This document shows, in pieces, positions 53,740-62,394 of a stretch of 64,000 bases of DNA (positions are counted from its first letter, which is position 1; each line of letters begins with the position of its first letter). The stretch is from an uncultured Eubacteriales bacterium (GTDB taxonomy: Bacteria > Bacillota > Clostridia > Lachnospirales > Lachnospiraceae), in contig CASFBK010000002.1 in NCBI GenBank assembly GCA_949292785.1, positions 124,001 through 188,000 on the forward strand, written 5' to 3'. Both the position numbers and the translations under genes were made by a program. The notes under the pieces are model-generated. The model was not told the origin of the DNA. It did no database searches and saw only the letters and a program-made list of their open reading frames with translations.

Positions 53740-54879
53740 CTATTTGTCCGTATTTGCAGGAAGCGAAAACGTGATTGTAGTACCAGACGGACTACTGTCT
53801 GTAACCTGTACCCTGCCGCCATGCTGTTGTGAGATAGCCTTGACAAGAGCAAGTCCGAGACCGGAACCGCCCATGGCACGGCTTCGGGATTTATCCACAC
53901 GGAAAAAGGGGTCAAAGATTTTTTCGAAGTTTTCAGGAGGAATACCGATACCGGTGTCAGAGACCATAAGGATAGCGGTGTCCTGTTCCTTGCGGATTTG
54001 TACCGTCACAGAACCGGAAGGATGGTTATATTTAATGGCATTCTCAACCAGGTTGTAGACAGCGCGGTAAAGCAAAATGTAGCTGCCGGTGATAATACAA
54101 TCTCCGTCCTGTTGGATAAGCTGCACTTGCTTTTGCGCGGCAATCTGGTCCAAATCGCAGAAAACTTCTTCTGTCAGTTCAAAAAGCGAGACGGTATCAG
54201 TCCTTTGCACGGTCTGAAGATTGGTCATATCTAAAAGTATTTCCACCAAATGGGAAAGACGATTGGTCTGTTCCTGAATCATGGAGAACGTTTTCTTGTA
54301 CGCATCTATTTCGTATGTGTCTTTTTTTTCAAAAACGTCAAGCTGGGTCTGGATGACCGCAAGGGGAGTGCGAAGCTCGTGGGCGGCATTGGCAGAAAAC
54401 TGCCGCTGAACAGTAAAGGATTCATCCAGACGTGCAAGCATCTCATTAAAAGAACAGGTAAGCAGGGAAATTTCATCATTAGCCTTTGGAATCTCCAGGG
54501 GAACGGACAGATTTTGAGCCTGCACTTTTTTTATCTGGGCGCTGAGTTTCTTTAAAGGGGATAAGGTACGCCCTGCAAGAAAATAAGTAATAAAGCTGCT
54601 TATAAGTATAATAACGATAGTAGAAACAGCACTTTGTACGTAAAAAAGTGTTTTGGTTTTTTGAATTTGCGCAGTCAATTCCGGAAGGAACTGATTGGGA
54701 TCGATACGAACACTTAAGAGTTCATCCGTCGGCGGATTAAGCTGAATGGTATAATCCTCTAAGGTATCAATGCCGGTGACAGCGGAGTGGCTGATGAGGA
54801 GATTCAGTAAAATACAGGTGACAGTCACAAGAGCAGCGATGGCAAGTGTCAACCTCCATTGTATGGATAATTTTTTCAT
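53740..54879 (-). CDS. Sensor histidine kinase
   Basis: 379 residues: two membrane segments (about 10-30 and 85-105) around a short outer loop, HAMP (about 105-158), HisKA with the phosphorylated His in NAAHELRTPLAVIQTQLDVF (about 168) and HATPase with NLVENAIKYN, DTGIGIPPENFEKIFDPFFR and GGSGLGLALVKAI. Partner of the OmpR-type regulator that overlaps it by 4 bases. The signal is unknown; the divergent redox operon at 55.8 kb is the most likely local target. Confidence 0.95.
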   Translation of the reverse strand: MKKLSIQWRLTLAIAALVTVTCILLNLLISHSAVTGIDTLEDYTIQLNPPTDELLSVRIDPNQFLPELTAQIQKTKTLFYVQSAVSTIVIILISSFITYFLAGRTLSPLKKLSAQIKKVQAQNLSVPLEIPKANDEISLLTCSFNEMLARLDESFTVQRQFSANAAHELRTPLAVIQTQLDVFEKKDTYEIDAYKKTFSMIQEQTNRLSHLVEILLDMTNLQTVQRTDTVSLFELTEEVFCDLDQIAAQKQVQLIQQDGDCIITGSYILLYRAVYNLVENAIKYNHPSGSVTVQIRKEQDTAILMVSDTGIGIPPENFEKIFDPFFRVDKSRSRAMGGSGLGLALVKAISQQHGGRVQVTDSSPSGTTITFSLPANTDK

Positions 54880-55553
54880 TTCAATTCCTCCTTAAGTATA
54901 TATCCCTGTCCAATCTGATTGTGTATCGGGTCGTATCCAAGGGCAGCACGCAGTTTCTTCCTGAGGGAAGAAATATGCACCCGGATAGAGTTGCTGAAGC
55001 TGTTTACACTGCCGTCCCAGATGTGTTCTATCATTTCTTCCTGACTAATGACCCGGTCTGGATGAAGAAGAAAATATTCCAAAAGACTGCTTTCCTTTCG
55101 AGTCAGTGTCAAAGGGCAGTTGTTTACAAAGGCGGTTCTGGATTTTGTATCAAAAGAAATTGCCCCACAGGTCAGGCAGACTTCTCTTTGGATAAAACTG
55201 CGGCGGGTCAGACTGCGGATGCGTGCTTCCAGTTCTTCAAAATGAAAGGGTTTGGTAAGATAATCGTTTGCGCCAAGGTCCAGCCCTTCTACCTTATCCT
55301 GAATCTGTCCTCTGGCAGATAAAATCAAGACCGGTGTAGAAGTATTCATAGTTCGAAACTGTTTTAGGATTTCGAAACCGTCTATTCCGGGCAGATTCAA
55401 ATCTAAAAGAATCAAGTCATAAACCTCTGTCATACATAATTCCAGCGCCAGAGTTCCATCGAAACACATATCTGTTTCATATCCGTCCATGCGCAGACCA
55501 TCTGCGATTGAGTTGCAAAGCTCCGTTTCATCTTCTATTATCAAAATGTGCAT
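54876..55553 (-). CDS. OmpR family response regulator
   Basis: 225 residues: receiver domain with IIEDETELC (acidic pair), phospho-Asp in LILLDLNLPGIDGFEIL (about 51), LILSARG and LTKPFHFEEL, then a C-terminal winged helix with LTRKESSLLEYFLLHPDRVI and SSLRKKLRAALGYDPIHNQIGQGY. First gene of the two-gene operon. The palindrome in its promoter could be an autoregulatory or separate regulator site. Confidence 0.95.
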   Translation of the reverse strand: MHILIIEDETELCNSIADGLRMDGYETDMCFDGTLALELCMTEVYDLILLDLNLPGIDGFEILKQFRTMNTSTPVLILSARGQIQDKVEGLDLGANDYLTKPFHFEELEARIRSLTRRSFIQREVCLTCGAISFDTKSRTAFVNNCPLTLTRKESSLLEYFLLHPDRVISQEEMIEHIWDGSVNSFSNSIRVHISSLRKKLRAALGYDPIHNQIGQGYILKEELK

Positions 55554-55573
55554 ACAAAATCCTCCTTATTTTT

Positions 55574-55599
55574 ATAGTATATTGTGATTTTATCACAAT
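55574..55599 (-). promoter_or_regulatory. Promoter with palindromic operator for the two-component operon
   Basis: On the minus strand TTGTGA, 16-base spacer, TATAAA. The perfect palindrome ATTGTGAT-TTT-ATCACAAT (55581-55599) covers the -35 and part of the spacer. The arms resemble CRP/FNR half-sites (TGTGA/TCACA) but with 5 rather than 6 central bases. Confidence 0.5.
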
Positions 55600-55779
55600 C
55601 CCATTCGCCGTTCATCAATCGTGCAGACACGTTGACTCTCTTGGGCTCATTATATCATATCATCCGTGGTATAAAATCTTTGTAAAATAAAATTTTATTT
55701 TTTTTATTTTTCTTAACAGGGATTTTATAGTGTCAATGTTAGAATGAGCAGGAGCAATAAGAAAGGAGTCGAATTCGAC

Positions 55780-56439
55780 ATGAAAATCAGAAATCAAAAA
55801 TGGATAGCAATTATGACAGCAGGAATACTGGGGATTTCCGTATTGGGAGGGTGCGCCGCACAAAAAAGCGCCAGCAAGAGCAATGGGACACAAACCGAAT
55901 CAGGAGAAACACAAAAAGAGGAAGATGCAACCCAAAGCAAGGCTCCATCTTCGGATACAGCACAATCCAAACAGGAATCGGTAGGAGCATTTGAAACGAA
56001 GGATGTTGAGGGAAATGCTTACACAGAAAAAATATTTGAAGACGCTGAATTGACAATGGTCAATGTATTTACAACGTGGTGTACGCCTTGTGTAGAAGAA
56101 CTGCCTGAACTGCAAAAGCTTTCGGAAGAAATGGCTGACAAGGGTGTGAAGGTGGTAGGAATCGTTATGGATACGGTAGACGAAGATGGAAGTATATATG
56201 AAGAAGCATTGGAAAAAGCAAAGATGTTGAAAGACAGTGCCAATATTACCTATCCACTGCTCATACCGGATTCCGGATATCTGAACGGACGTATAGAACA
56301 ACTTGATAGTTTCCCGGAGACTTTTTTTGTAGATAAAAACGGAACGATTGTTGGAGAGACCTATGTAGGCAGCCGTGGTCTGGATGACTGGAGAAGCGTT
56401 GTGGAAGAAGAACTTGCAAATTTGAAAGGGGAAAATTAA
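55780..56439 (+). CDS. TlpA-like thioredoxin-fold lipoprotein
   Basis: 219 residues: lipoprotein signal with lipobox LGGC (Cys about 23), Ser/Thr/Gln-rich linker (about 28-70) and a TlpA/ResA-type thioredoxin domain with FTTWCTPCVEELPELQKLSE (CxxC) and SFPETFFVDKNG (cis-Pro region). Acts outside the membrane in disulfide exchange. Start set by AAAGGAG 11 bases upstream of the ATG. The stop overlaps the next ATG (TAATG), and the next two genes repeat a conserved trio in Clostridia. Confidence 0.9.
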   Translation: MKIRNQKWIAIMTAGILGISVLGGCAAQKSASKSNGTQTESGETQKEEDATQSKAPSSDTAQSKQESVGAFETKDVEGNAYTEKIFEDAELTMVNVFTTWCTPCVEELPELQKLSEEMADKGVKVVGIVMDTVDEDGSIYEEALEKAKMLKDSANITYPLLIPDSGYLNGRIEQLDSFPETFFVDKNGTIVGETYVGSRGLDDWRSVVEEELANLKGEN

Positions 56440-56588
56440 TGGCAAAATTGATACATTCCCGGTGGAGCGGCTCTATTGCCGCCGGGATTGGAATTCTTAT
56501 GATGTGCTATGGTATTTTCAGAGGCGAAGTGGGAGTTGTACTTACAAAAGCAATTAACATATGTTTGGAGTGTATCGGAATTGGATAA
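56439..56588 (+). CDS. CD1871A family CXXC-motif small membrane protein
   Basis: 49 residues: MAKLIHSRWSG, a membrane segment (IAAGIGILMMCYGIF), then RGEVGVVLTKAINICLECIG and IG. The RGEV...KAINICLECIGIG ending with a CxxC motif is the mark of the CD1871A family, usually found between a thioredoxin-like lipoprotein and a 4Fe-4S membrane protein, as here. Function unknown; electron transfer across the membrane is plausible. Overlaps both neighbours. Confidence 0.88.
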   Translation: MAKLIHSRWSGSIAAGIGILMMCYGIFRGEVGVVLTKAINICLECIGIG

Positions 56589-57450
56589 ACAGAAGATAAA
56601 AATAAATGAATGGCCCAGACATGGAATCCAGGCGCTCTGGGCACTGTTGACCAATAGTCATCTTGCAGGTTTTTTTAGTGGGAAAATTTATAGAGGTAAT
56701 CTTAAAAAGGTCTGTGTTCCCGGGTTAAACTGTTATTCCTGTCCGGGGGCAGTGGGAGCCTGTCCCATTGGAGCGATTCAGGCAGTTGTGGGAAGCTGGA
56801 ATTTTAAATTTGCCTATTATGTAATTGGATTTTTAATTTTTATCGGTGCAATCATCGGAAGAGTCGTATGCGGGTTTTTATGTCCCTTTGGTCTGATACA
56901 GGATTTGCTGCATAAAATTCCTTTTCCGAAAAAAATCCGTACTTTTTATGGCGACAAGCTACTAAGAAAACTGAAATATGTCATTTTTCTTGTATTTGTC
57001 ATTCTTCTTCCCCTGGTGGTGGTAGATATCATGGGACAGGGAGCGCCATATTTCTGTAAACTGATTTGTCCGGCAGGCACTCTGGAAGGCGGAATCCCAT
57101 TGGTTTTATTGAATAAGACCTTGCGTAGCACAGTCGGATGGCTGTATGTCTGGAAAAATGTAATCCTTATCATTACGATTCTGCTTTCCATTTTGATTTA
57201 CCGCCCATTCTGTAAATATATTTGTCCTCTGGGTGCATTTTATTCTGTCTTTAATCCGGTGTCTATCTTCCGGTATCAGGTGGATAAAGAAAAATGCGTA
57301 CATTGCGGAAAATGTGCAGCAGCCTGTCAGATGCAGGTAAATCCGGTGGAAAATGCAAATGATTTGGAATGTATCCGATGCGGCAGATGTAAAAAGGCAT
57401 GTCCCACAGGTGCAATAAGCTGTGGGGCTAAGGGTAGAATTCAGTCATAA
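56581..57450 (+). CDS. NapH-like 4Fe-4S membrane protein
   Basis: 289 residues, four to five membrane segments, and several cysteine motifs: GLNCYSCPGAVGACPIGAIQ, CGFLCPFGLIQDLL, CKLICPAGTLEGG, CKYICPLGAFYSV (membrane CxxxCP repeats) and two C-terminal ferredoxin motifs CVHCGKCAAACQMQVNP and CIRCGRCKKACPTG. It probably moves electrons through the membrane to the lipoprotein-anchored thioredoxin fold. Start is TTG at 56581, overlapping the CD1871A stop, because homologues begin about here and GGAG lies 10 bases upstream. Confidence 0.88.
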   Translation: MDKQKIKINEWPRHGIQALWALLTNSHLAGFFSGKIYRGNLKKVCVPGLNCYSCPGAVGACPIGAIQAVVGSWNFKFAYYVIGFLIFIGAIIGRVVCGFLCPFGLIQDLLHKIPFPKKIRTFYGDKLLRKLKYVIFLVFVILLPLVVVDIMGQGAPYFCKLICPAGTLEGGIPLVLLNKTLRSTVGWLYVWKNVILIITILLSILIYRPFCKYICPLGAFYSVFNPVSIFRYQVDKEKCVHCGKCAAACQMQVNPVENANDLECIRCGRCKKACPTGAISCGAKGRIQS

Positions 57451-57473
57451 CCCTTCCGGCTCCCTCATACATT
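57445..57473 (+). promoter_or_regulatory. Sigma-E-type sporulation promoter for spoIIID
   Basis: -35 TCATAAC (57445-57451), 14-base spacer, -10 CATACATT (57466-57473), which fits the sigma-E consensus CATACAnT. spoIIID is a sigma-E gene in Bacillus. Predicted start near 57480. The -35 overlaps the stop codon of the iron-sulfur gene. Confidence 0.6.
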
Positions 57474-57500
57474 ATAAAAAAACAATGTATGAGGGATTCT
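57461..57500 (+). terminator. Terminator hairpin overlapping the spoIIID ribosome binding site
   Basis: TCCCTCATACATT (57461-57473) pairs perfectly with AATGTATGAGGGA (57484-57496), followed by TTCTTTT. The 3' arm contains the spoIIID Shine-Dalgarno GAGGGA, and the 5' arm contains the sigma-E -10 box. Confidence 0.8.
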
Positions 57501-57501
57501 T

Positions 57502-57762
57502 TTGAAAGGATACATAGAAGAGCGAGCTATCAATATCGCTAATTATATAATTGAGGAAAATGCAACAGTACGCCAGACAGCAAAGAAGTTTGGAATCAGT
57601 AAAAGTACAGTTCACAAAGACGTAACAGAGCGTCTTGTTCAGATTAATCCAACCCTTGCAAAAGAAGCGCGGAAGGTACTAGACGTCAATAAACAGGAGC
57701 GTCATATTCGTGGAGGACTTGCTACAAGAGAGAAATATCTGCATTCGAATGGAAGAATTTAG
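57502..57762 (+). CDS. spoIIID: Stage III sporulation protein D (SpoIIID)
   Basis: 86-residue DNA-binding protein made in the mother cell after engulfment begins; it adjusts the sigma-E regulon and prepares sigma-K expression. The sequence YIEERAINIANYIIEENATV then RQTAKKFGISKSTVHKDVTE matches SpoIIID almost throughout, with the HTH in TAKKFGISKSTVHKDV. Start is TTG; an in-frame stop lies just upstream and no ATG is available. Its presence marks the organism as of spore-forming lineage. Confidence 0.96.
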   Translation: MKGYIEERAINIANYIIEENATVRQTAKKFGISKSTVHKDVTERLVQINPTLAKEARKVLDVNKQERHIRGGLATREKYLHSNGRI

Positions 57763-57786
57763 CAAGGTGCGAAATGAATTCGTAAA

Positions 57787-57815
57787 TTGACAATGCTTGT
57801 AAAATATGATAATAT
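57787..57815 (+). promoter_or_regulatory. Promoter of the leuA T-box leader
   Basis: TTGACA (57787-57792), 17-base spacer, TAATAT (57810-57815). Confidence 0.75.
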
Positions 57816-57859
57816 ACATCAAGAAAACTGATTAAAATTATCACTATACAGTACGAAAG

Positions 57860-58148
57860 ATGTATGTTATCATAAAACCCATGAAAAGCGAAGAAAAGGA
57901 ATAGTAGCTGTAGCGGAACTTACAGAGAGCTGTCGGTGGTGGAAGATGGCAGGGACAATACAGTGAACTGGCCTTGGAGCCTCCGGCTGAAGGATATAGT
58001 AGGCTGAGACGGGTTCTCCCGTTACAGAGATAAGCATGAAAGTGCTGATGAGTGCATGTAGAACATGAAGTAGAGTGGTACCGCGCAGGATTTTAACATC
58101 TTTCGTCTCTATTGTCCGTTTGGGATAGTAGGAACGGAAGATTTTTTT
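57860..58148 (+). ncRNA. T-box leader upstream of the leuA fusion gene
   Basis: Stem I region with GGAATAGTAGC, ACAGAGAGCTGTCGG and CCGGCTGAAGGATATAGTAGG, the T-box AGAGTGGTACCGCG (58072-58085) and a terminator with ATCTTTCGT (58098-58106) pairing with ACGGAAGAT (58134-58142) then T's. The specifier triplet could not be fixed by eye; no plain Leu CTC is visible at the usual place. The leader takes up most of the 419-base gap. Confidence 0.92.
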
Positions 58149-58181
58149 ATGGATGGAAAATTTCAACTTGGAGGATTTAAA

Positions 58182-60182
58182 ATGAAAAATTACGAAAAAT
58201 ACGAAAGACAATATTTTATGCCGCCGGAAGTAACCTATGACTGGGTGAAAAAAGAATACATTACAGAAGCGCCAATCTGGTGCAGCGTGGATTTACGTGA
58301 CGGAAACCAGGCATTGATTGAACCAATGAGCTTAGAGGAAAAACTGGAGTTCTTCCAGCTTCTGGTAGACGTTGGATTTAAGGAAATTGAAGTAGGATTT
58401 CCGGCAGCATCCGACACAGAGTATAACTTCATGCGTGCGTTGATTGAGCGAAACATGATTCCGGATGACGTTACCGTACAGGTGCTGACGCAGGCAAGAG
58501 AGCACATTATCCGTAAGACCTTTGAAGCCGTTGAGGGCGCTCCTCATGCAGTGGTTCATCTTTATAACTCCACTTCCTTAGCACAGCGGGAGCAGGTGTT
58601 TAAAAAGAGCAAGGAAGAAATTAAGAAAATTGCCGTTGATGGTGCCGTTCTTTTGAAAAAATTAGCAGACGAAACAGAAGGAAACTTTACCTTTGAATAC
58701 AGCCCGGAAAGCTTTTCCGGAACCGAAGTGGACTATGCTTTGGAGGTCTGCAATGCAGTGCTTGATGTATGGCAGCCCACACCGGAGAAAAAGGCGATTA
58801 TTAATCTTCCGACTACCGTAGAAAACGCGATGCCGCATGTTTTTGCAGGTCAGGTAGAATATATGAGTAAGAACATGAAGTATCGTGAAAATGTAGTGCT
58901 TTCTCTTCATCCACACAACGACCGTGGCGTGGGAATCTGTGATGCGGAATTTGGTATTCTGGCAGGTGCAGACCGTATTGAGGGAACTTTATTTGGTAAT
59001 GGAGAGCGTACCGGAAACGTGGACATTGTAACACTTGCCATGAATATGTTTTCCCACGGAGTAGACCCAAAGCTTGACTTTAGTGATATGTCAAAAATCG
59101 TGGAAGTGTATGAAAGATGTACCAGAATGCAGGTTTCTCCCCGTCAGCCATATGCAGGAGAGCTGGTCTTTACTGCATTTTCCGGTTCCCATCAGGATGC
59201 GATTGCAAAGGGAATGGCGTGCAGAGAGAAGAATCCTGACGGCAAATGGACGGTACCGTATCTTCCAATCGACCCGAAGGATGTAGGGCGTACCTATGAC
59301 TCCGATGTCATCCGCATCAACAGCCAGTCCGGAAAGGGCGGTGTGGCTTACATACTGAAACAGAATTATGGAATGACGATTCCGGATAAAATGCGTGAAG
59401 AAGTGGGCTATACCGTAAAAGGTGTTTCTGACAGGCGTCATATGGAATTGTCTCCGCAGTTGGTTTACCAGATTTTCGAGGAGCATTATGTAAGTGATAT
59501 GCCCCATTTTCAGATTGCAGAGTGCCACTTCAAGCAGATTGACGGAATCATGGCGGAAGCTACTATTTCTCATGGCGGACAGGTGCGTACCGTAGCAGGA
59601 AACGGAAATGGACGTCTGGATGCAGTAAGTAATGCGTTAAAGCAGTATTTTAATGTAAGCTACGAACTGTCCGTGTACGAAGAACACTCCATGTCTACCG
59701 GTTCTTCTGCAAAGGCAGTGACCTATGTGGGAATCTGCTGCAATGGAACGATGCACTGGGGCGTTGGTATTGATGAGGATATTATCAAATCTTCGATTGC
59801 AGCTCTTTGTGTGGCTGTGAATAAGCTGGATTCAGTAAAGCAGTTAGACCAGTGCCGGGATGAGCGTTTGAATGAAATTATGAATTATATTCAGGAAAAT
59901 TATCTGACCGTGACCTTAGAAGAACTGACAGAGCAGATGCATTTGTCAAAACCGTATCTGTCTAAATACATTAAAGAAAAGTCCGGCAAGACCTTTGGAG
60001 AAATTGTAAAGTCCGTGCGTATGAAAAAAGCGCGTACCCTTTTGAAAAATACCAGCATGACGGTGGAAAACATTGCCGATAGCGTAGGATATCAGAATGT
60101 GGAGCATTTTAACCGTCTGTTTAAGAAAAAATATGGGATGACTCCGGTGCAGTATCGGAATAGTAAGCAGGATGTGAAGTAG
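58182..60182 (+). CDS. leuA: 2-isopropylmalate synthase with C-terminal AraC-type DNA-binding domain
   Basis: 666 residues. Residues about 1-395 are the LeuA catalytic barrel, which condenses acetyl-CoA with 2-oxoisovalerate in leucine synthesis: [39 protein letters not shown] and [20 protein letters not shown]. About 430-550 is the LeuA regulatory domain ([37 protein letters not shown]). After a short linker, 559-660 is a full AraC/XylS double [23 protein letters not shown] and [20 protein letters not shown] with YGMTPVQYR. The enzyme alone is ~560 residues, so this is an extra domain joined without a frameshift. Start set by GGAGG. Confidence 0.95.
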   Translation: MKNYEKYERQYFMPPEVTYDWVKKEYITEAPIWCSVDLRDGNQALIEPMSLEEKLEFFQLLVDVGFKEIEVGFPAASDTEYNFMRALIERNMIPDDVTVQVLTQAREHIIRKTFEAVEGAPHAVVHLYNSTSLAQREQVFKKSKEEIKKIAVDGAVLLKKLADETEGNFTFEYSPESFSGTEVDYALEVCNAVLDVWQPTPEKKAIINLPTTVENAMPHVFAGQVEYMSKNMKYRENVVLSLHPHNDRGVGICDAEFGILAGADRIEGTLFGNGERTGNVDIVTLAMNMFSHGVDPKLDFSDMSKIVEVYERCTRMQVSPRQPYAGELVFTAFSGSHQDAIAKGMACREKNPDGKWTVPYLPIDPKDVGRTYDSDVIRINSQSGKGGVAYILKQNYGMTIPDKMREEVGYTVKGVSDRRHMELSPQLVYQIFEEHYVSDMPHFQIAECHFKQIDGIMAEATISHGGQVRTVAGNGNGRLDAVSNALKQYFNVSYELSVYEEHSMSTGSSAKAVTYVGICCNGTMHWGVGIDEDIIKSSIAALCVAVNKLDSVKQLDQCRDERLNEIMNYIQENYLTVTLEELTEQMHLSKPYLSKYIKEKSGKTFGEIVKSVRMKKARTLLKNTSMTVENIADSVGYQNVEHFNRLFKKKYGMTPVQYRNSKQDVK

Positions 60183-60221
60183 GCTTGTTTTTAGGGGAAT
60201 GAGAAATGAAAAAAGTGTTTC

Positions 60222-60272
60222 TTGACAGGAAATGAATTCAGGGTTATTATATACATACCGTTAGTATGTATA
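60222..60272 (+). promoter_or_regulatory. tetR promoter with palindromic operator
   Basis: TTGACA (60222-60227), 17-base spacer, TATTAT (60245-60250). The operator TATACATAC-CGTTA-GTATGTATA (60250-60272) begins at the -10 and covers the start site, as expected for autorepression. Confidence 0.85.
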
Positions 60273-60286
60273 CGTGAGGTGAGCCA

Positions 60287-60943
60287 ATGGCAAGAAATAA
60301 GTATCCGGAAGAAACCGTAAATCTGATACTGGATGTTTCTGCAAAGCTCTTTATCGAAAAGGGCTATGATGAAACATCCATTCAGGATATTATAGACCAT
60401 CTGGGAGGGCTCAGTAAGGGAGCCATTTACCATCATTTCAAGTCAAAAGAGAGTATTCTGGTGGCAATCTTTGACAGGATTGGAGAAGTGACCGAGTATC
60501 AGATGTCAGCCATACGGGAAGATAAGAGCTTAACAGGTTTGGAAAAACTGAAGAAAATGTTCGCATCGTCCCTTATGGATTCGGATAGCTTAGAGATGTT
60601 TGCAGCAGCTCCGAACCTGATTCAAAACCCAAGGCTGCTTGCCATGCAGATGGTCAGCATGATGGAGGACGTTGTTCCAAACTATATAGAACCTGTGATA
60701 TGCCAGGGCATAAAGGATGGTTCCATTCAGACTGATTATCCCAAGGAGCTTGGTGAAATGCTGATTTTGATGAGTAATATCTGGATGAATCCGCTGGTGT
60801 ACTCCATGACAAGAGAAGAGATTATGTCAAAGATAGCATTTTTTAAGCACTTTACAGAAGCGATAGGCGTTCCGGTTATGGACAAGGAACTAGAACAGCG
60901 GTTAGAGCGGTTCTGTGAGCTGGTGAAGAAACCAGGTGAATAA
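60287..60943 (+). CDS. TetR family transcriptional regulator
   Basis: 218 residues with an N-terminal TetR HTH: EETVNLILDVSAKLFIEKGY then TSIQDIIDHLGGLSKGAIYHHFKSKESIL (split around the turn; residues about 8-56), and a divergent ligand-binding half. Likely represses itself and the MFS gene that follows, since both promoters carry the same TATACATACCG half-site. Ligand unknown; drug-like compounds are typical for such pairs. Confidence 0.93.
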   Translation: MARNKYPEETVNLILDVSAKLFIEKGYDETSIQDIIDHLGGLSKGAIYHHFKSKESILVAIFDRIGEVTEYQMSAIREDKSLTGLEKLKKMFASSLMDSDSLEMFAAAPNLIQNPRLLAMQMVSMMEDVVPNYIEPVICQGIKDGSIQTDYPKELGEMLILMSNIWMNPLVYSMTREEIMSKIAFFKHFTEAIGVPVMDKELEQRLERFCELVKKPGE

Positions 60944-60995
60944 ATGAGGGAAGCGAAATACATGATAAGATAGCTTTATATTGCCTGTAATATAA

Positions 60996-61031
60996 AAAAT
61001 AATTCTACCTTTTGTGGGTAGTATTATTTTT
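60996..61031 (+). terminator. Terminator after tetR
   Basis: AAAAATAATTCTACC and GGGTAGTATTATTTTT pair with one bulge and one mismatch, ending in T's. Confidence 0.6.
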
Positions 61032-61036
61032 AAGAA

Positions 61037-61062
61037 TATACATACCGACGGTTGGTATTATA
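61037..61062. promoter_or_regulatory. Second TetR operator at the MFS gene
   Basis: TATACATACC (61037-61046) and GGTATTATA (61054-61062), an imperfect palindrome. The left half with the next G, TATACATACCG, is identical to the tetR operator. TATTAT within the right half could be the MFS -10. Confidence 0.65.
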
Positions 61063-61099
61063 AAATATACATAAAAGCAAATGAAAAGGAGAGAGATGT

Positions 61100-62344
61100 A
61101 TGAATTCAAAGAACATGTTTTCCAAAGATTTTATTATGGTAGTAATCGGTCAGATTATTTCCTTATTTGGCAATGCAATCCTGCGTTTTGCCCTGCCATT
61201 GTATCTGCTAAACGAAACCAAATCCTCAGCATTGTTTGGCGTGGTATCTGCCTGCTCCTTTCTGCCCATGATTTTATTGTCACCTATCGGTGGAATTCTG
61301 GCGGATAGAATTAACAAACGCAATATTATGGTGATTCTGGATTATTTTACGGCAGTTCTGATTTTTGTATTAACCATTTTACTTGGAAAAGTAAACCTGG
61401 TTGCGTTGTTATTAGTCGTATTGATTTTGCTGTATGGAATTCAGGGAACCTATCAGCCGGCAGTGCAGGCAAGTATTCCAGCATTGATTGCAGAAGAAAA
61501 TCTGATGCCGGCAAATGCGGTGATTAACCTGGTGAGTTCCCTGGCTGGTCTGATTGGTCCTGTCATTGGAGGAGCTGTATTTGCATTTGCAGGAATTAAG
61601 CCGATTCTTGTGATTGGTATTGTGTGCTTTGTATGCTCTGCTACCATGGAAATTTTTATTCATATTCCCTTTGAAAAACAAAAGGCAGAAGCATCCATAT
61701 TTGCCATTGCTGTGCAGGATATGAAAGAGAGCCTTTTATTTGTAAAAACAGAAAAGCCCATTATCGGAAAAGCGGCACTTTTAATTGCAGGGATTAACTT
61801 ATTTCTTTCGTCCTTAATCATTATTGGGCTTCCTACTGTGGTAACTCAGATGCTTGGATTTAGTGAAATGACAGGAAATCGTTTCTATGGGTATGCTGAG
61901 GGAGCTCTGGCGGCAGGAGGTCTGGCAGGAGGAATGCTGGCAGGGATGCTTGGAAAGAAAATGACAATCAGAAATGCCCATTGGCTGTTAGTAATTTGTT
62001 CCCTTGCACTATTGCCAATGGGAGCAGTATTATGGCTTTCCGTACCGGCTATGGCAGCATATGCCGTAATCGTTATCAGTTGTTTTTTCATGATGGTGGC
62101 ATCTTCTATGTTTTCCATTCAAATGATGGCGTATGTACAAATGGTAACGCCATCCCATCTGGTAGGAAAAATCATGTCTCTTGCCATGTGTATCTGTATG
62201 ATAGCGCAGCCGCTGGGGCAGGCGATGTATGGCATTTTGTTTGAAGAACTGGGGTCATATGTGGCGTGGTTGTTTTGGGGAGCAATGGTGATTTGCGGCA
62301 TAATCGCAGCTTATTCCAGAAAATTGTTTCGCATATTGGAGTAA
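61100..62344 (+). CDS. MFS transporter (probable drug/metabolite exporter)
   Basis: 414 residues with 12 membrane segments of the major facilitator type (MFS_3/enterobactin-exporter-like group). The loop 2-3 motif GGILADRINKRNIMVILD (about 66-83) is a recognisable form of MFS motif A. Probable exporter, as suggested by the TetR regulator just upstream and the shared operator. RBS AAGGAGAG. Confidence 0.9.
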   Translation: MNSKNMFSKDFIMVVIGQIISLFGNAILRFALPLYLLNETKSSALFGVVSACSFLPMILLSPIGGILADRINKRNIMVILDYFTAVLIFVLTILLGKVNLVALLLVVLILLYGIQGTYQPAVQASIPALIAEENLMPANAVINLVSSLAGLIGPVIGGAVFAFAGIKPILVIGIVCFVCSATMEIFIHIPFEKQKAEASIFAIAVQDMKESLLFVKTEKPIIGKAALLIAGINLFLSSLIIIGLPTVVTQMLGFSEMTGNRFYGYAEGALAAGGLAGGMLAGMLGKKMTIRNAHWLLVICSLALLPMGAVLWLSVPAMAAYAVIVISCFFMMVASSMFSIQMMAYVQMVTPSHLVGKIMSLAMCICMIAQPLGQAMYGILFEELGSYVAWLFWGAMVICGIIAAYSRKLFRILE

Positions 62345-62354
62345 TATTTTCGGG

Positions 62355-62382
62355 TTGACAAAACAGAATGATGTGTTAATAT
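62355..62382 (+). promoter_or_regulatory. Promoter of the GNAT T-box leader
   Basis: TTGACA (62355-62360), 16-base spacer, TAATAT (62377-62382). Confidence 0.65.
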
Positions 62383-62394
62383 ATACATAACATT

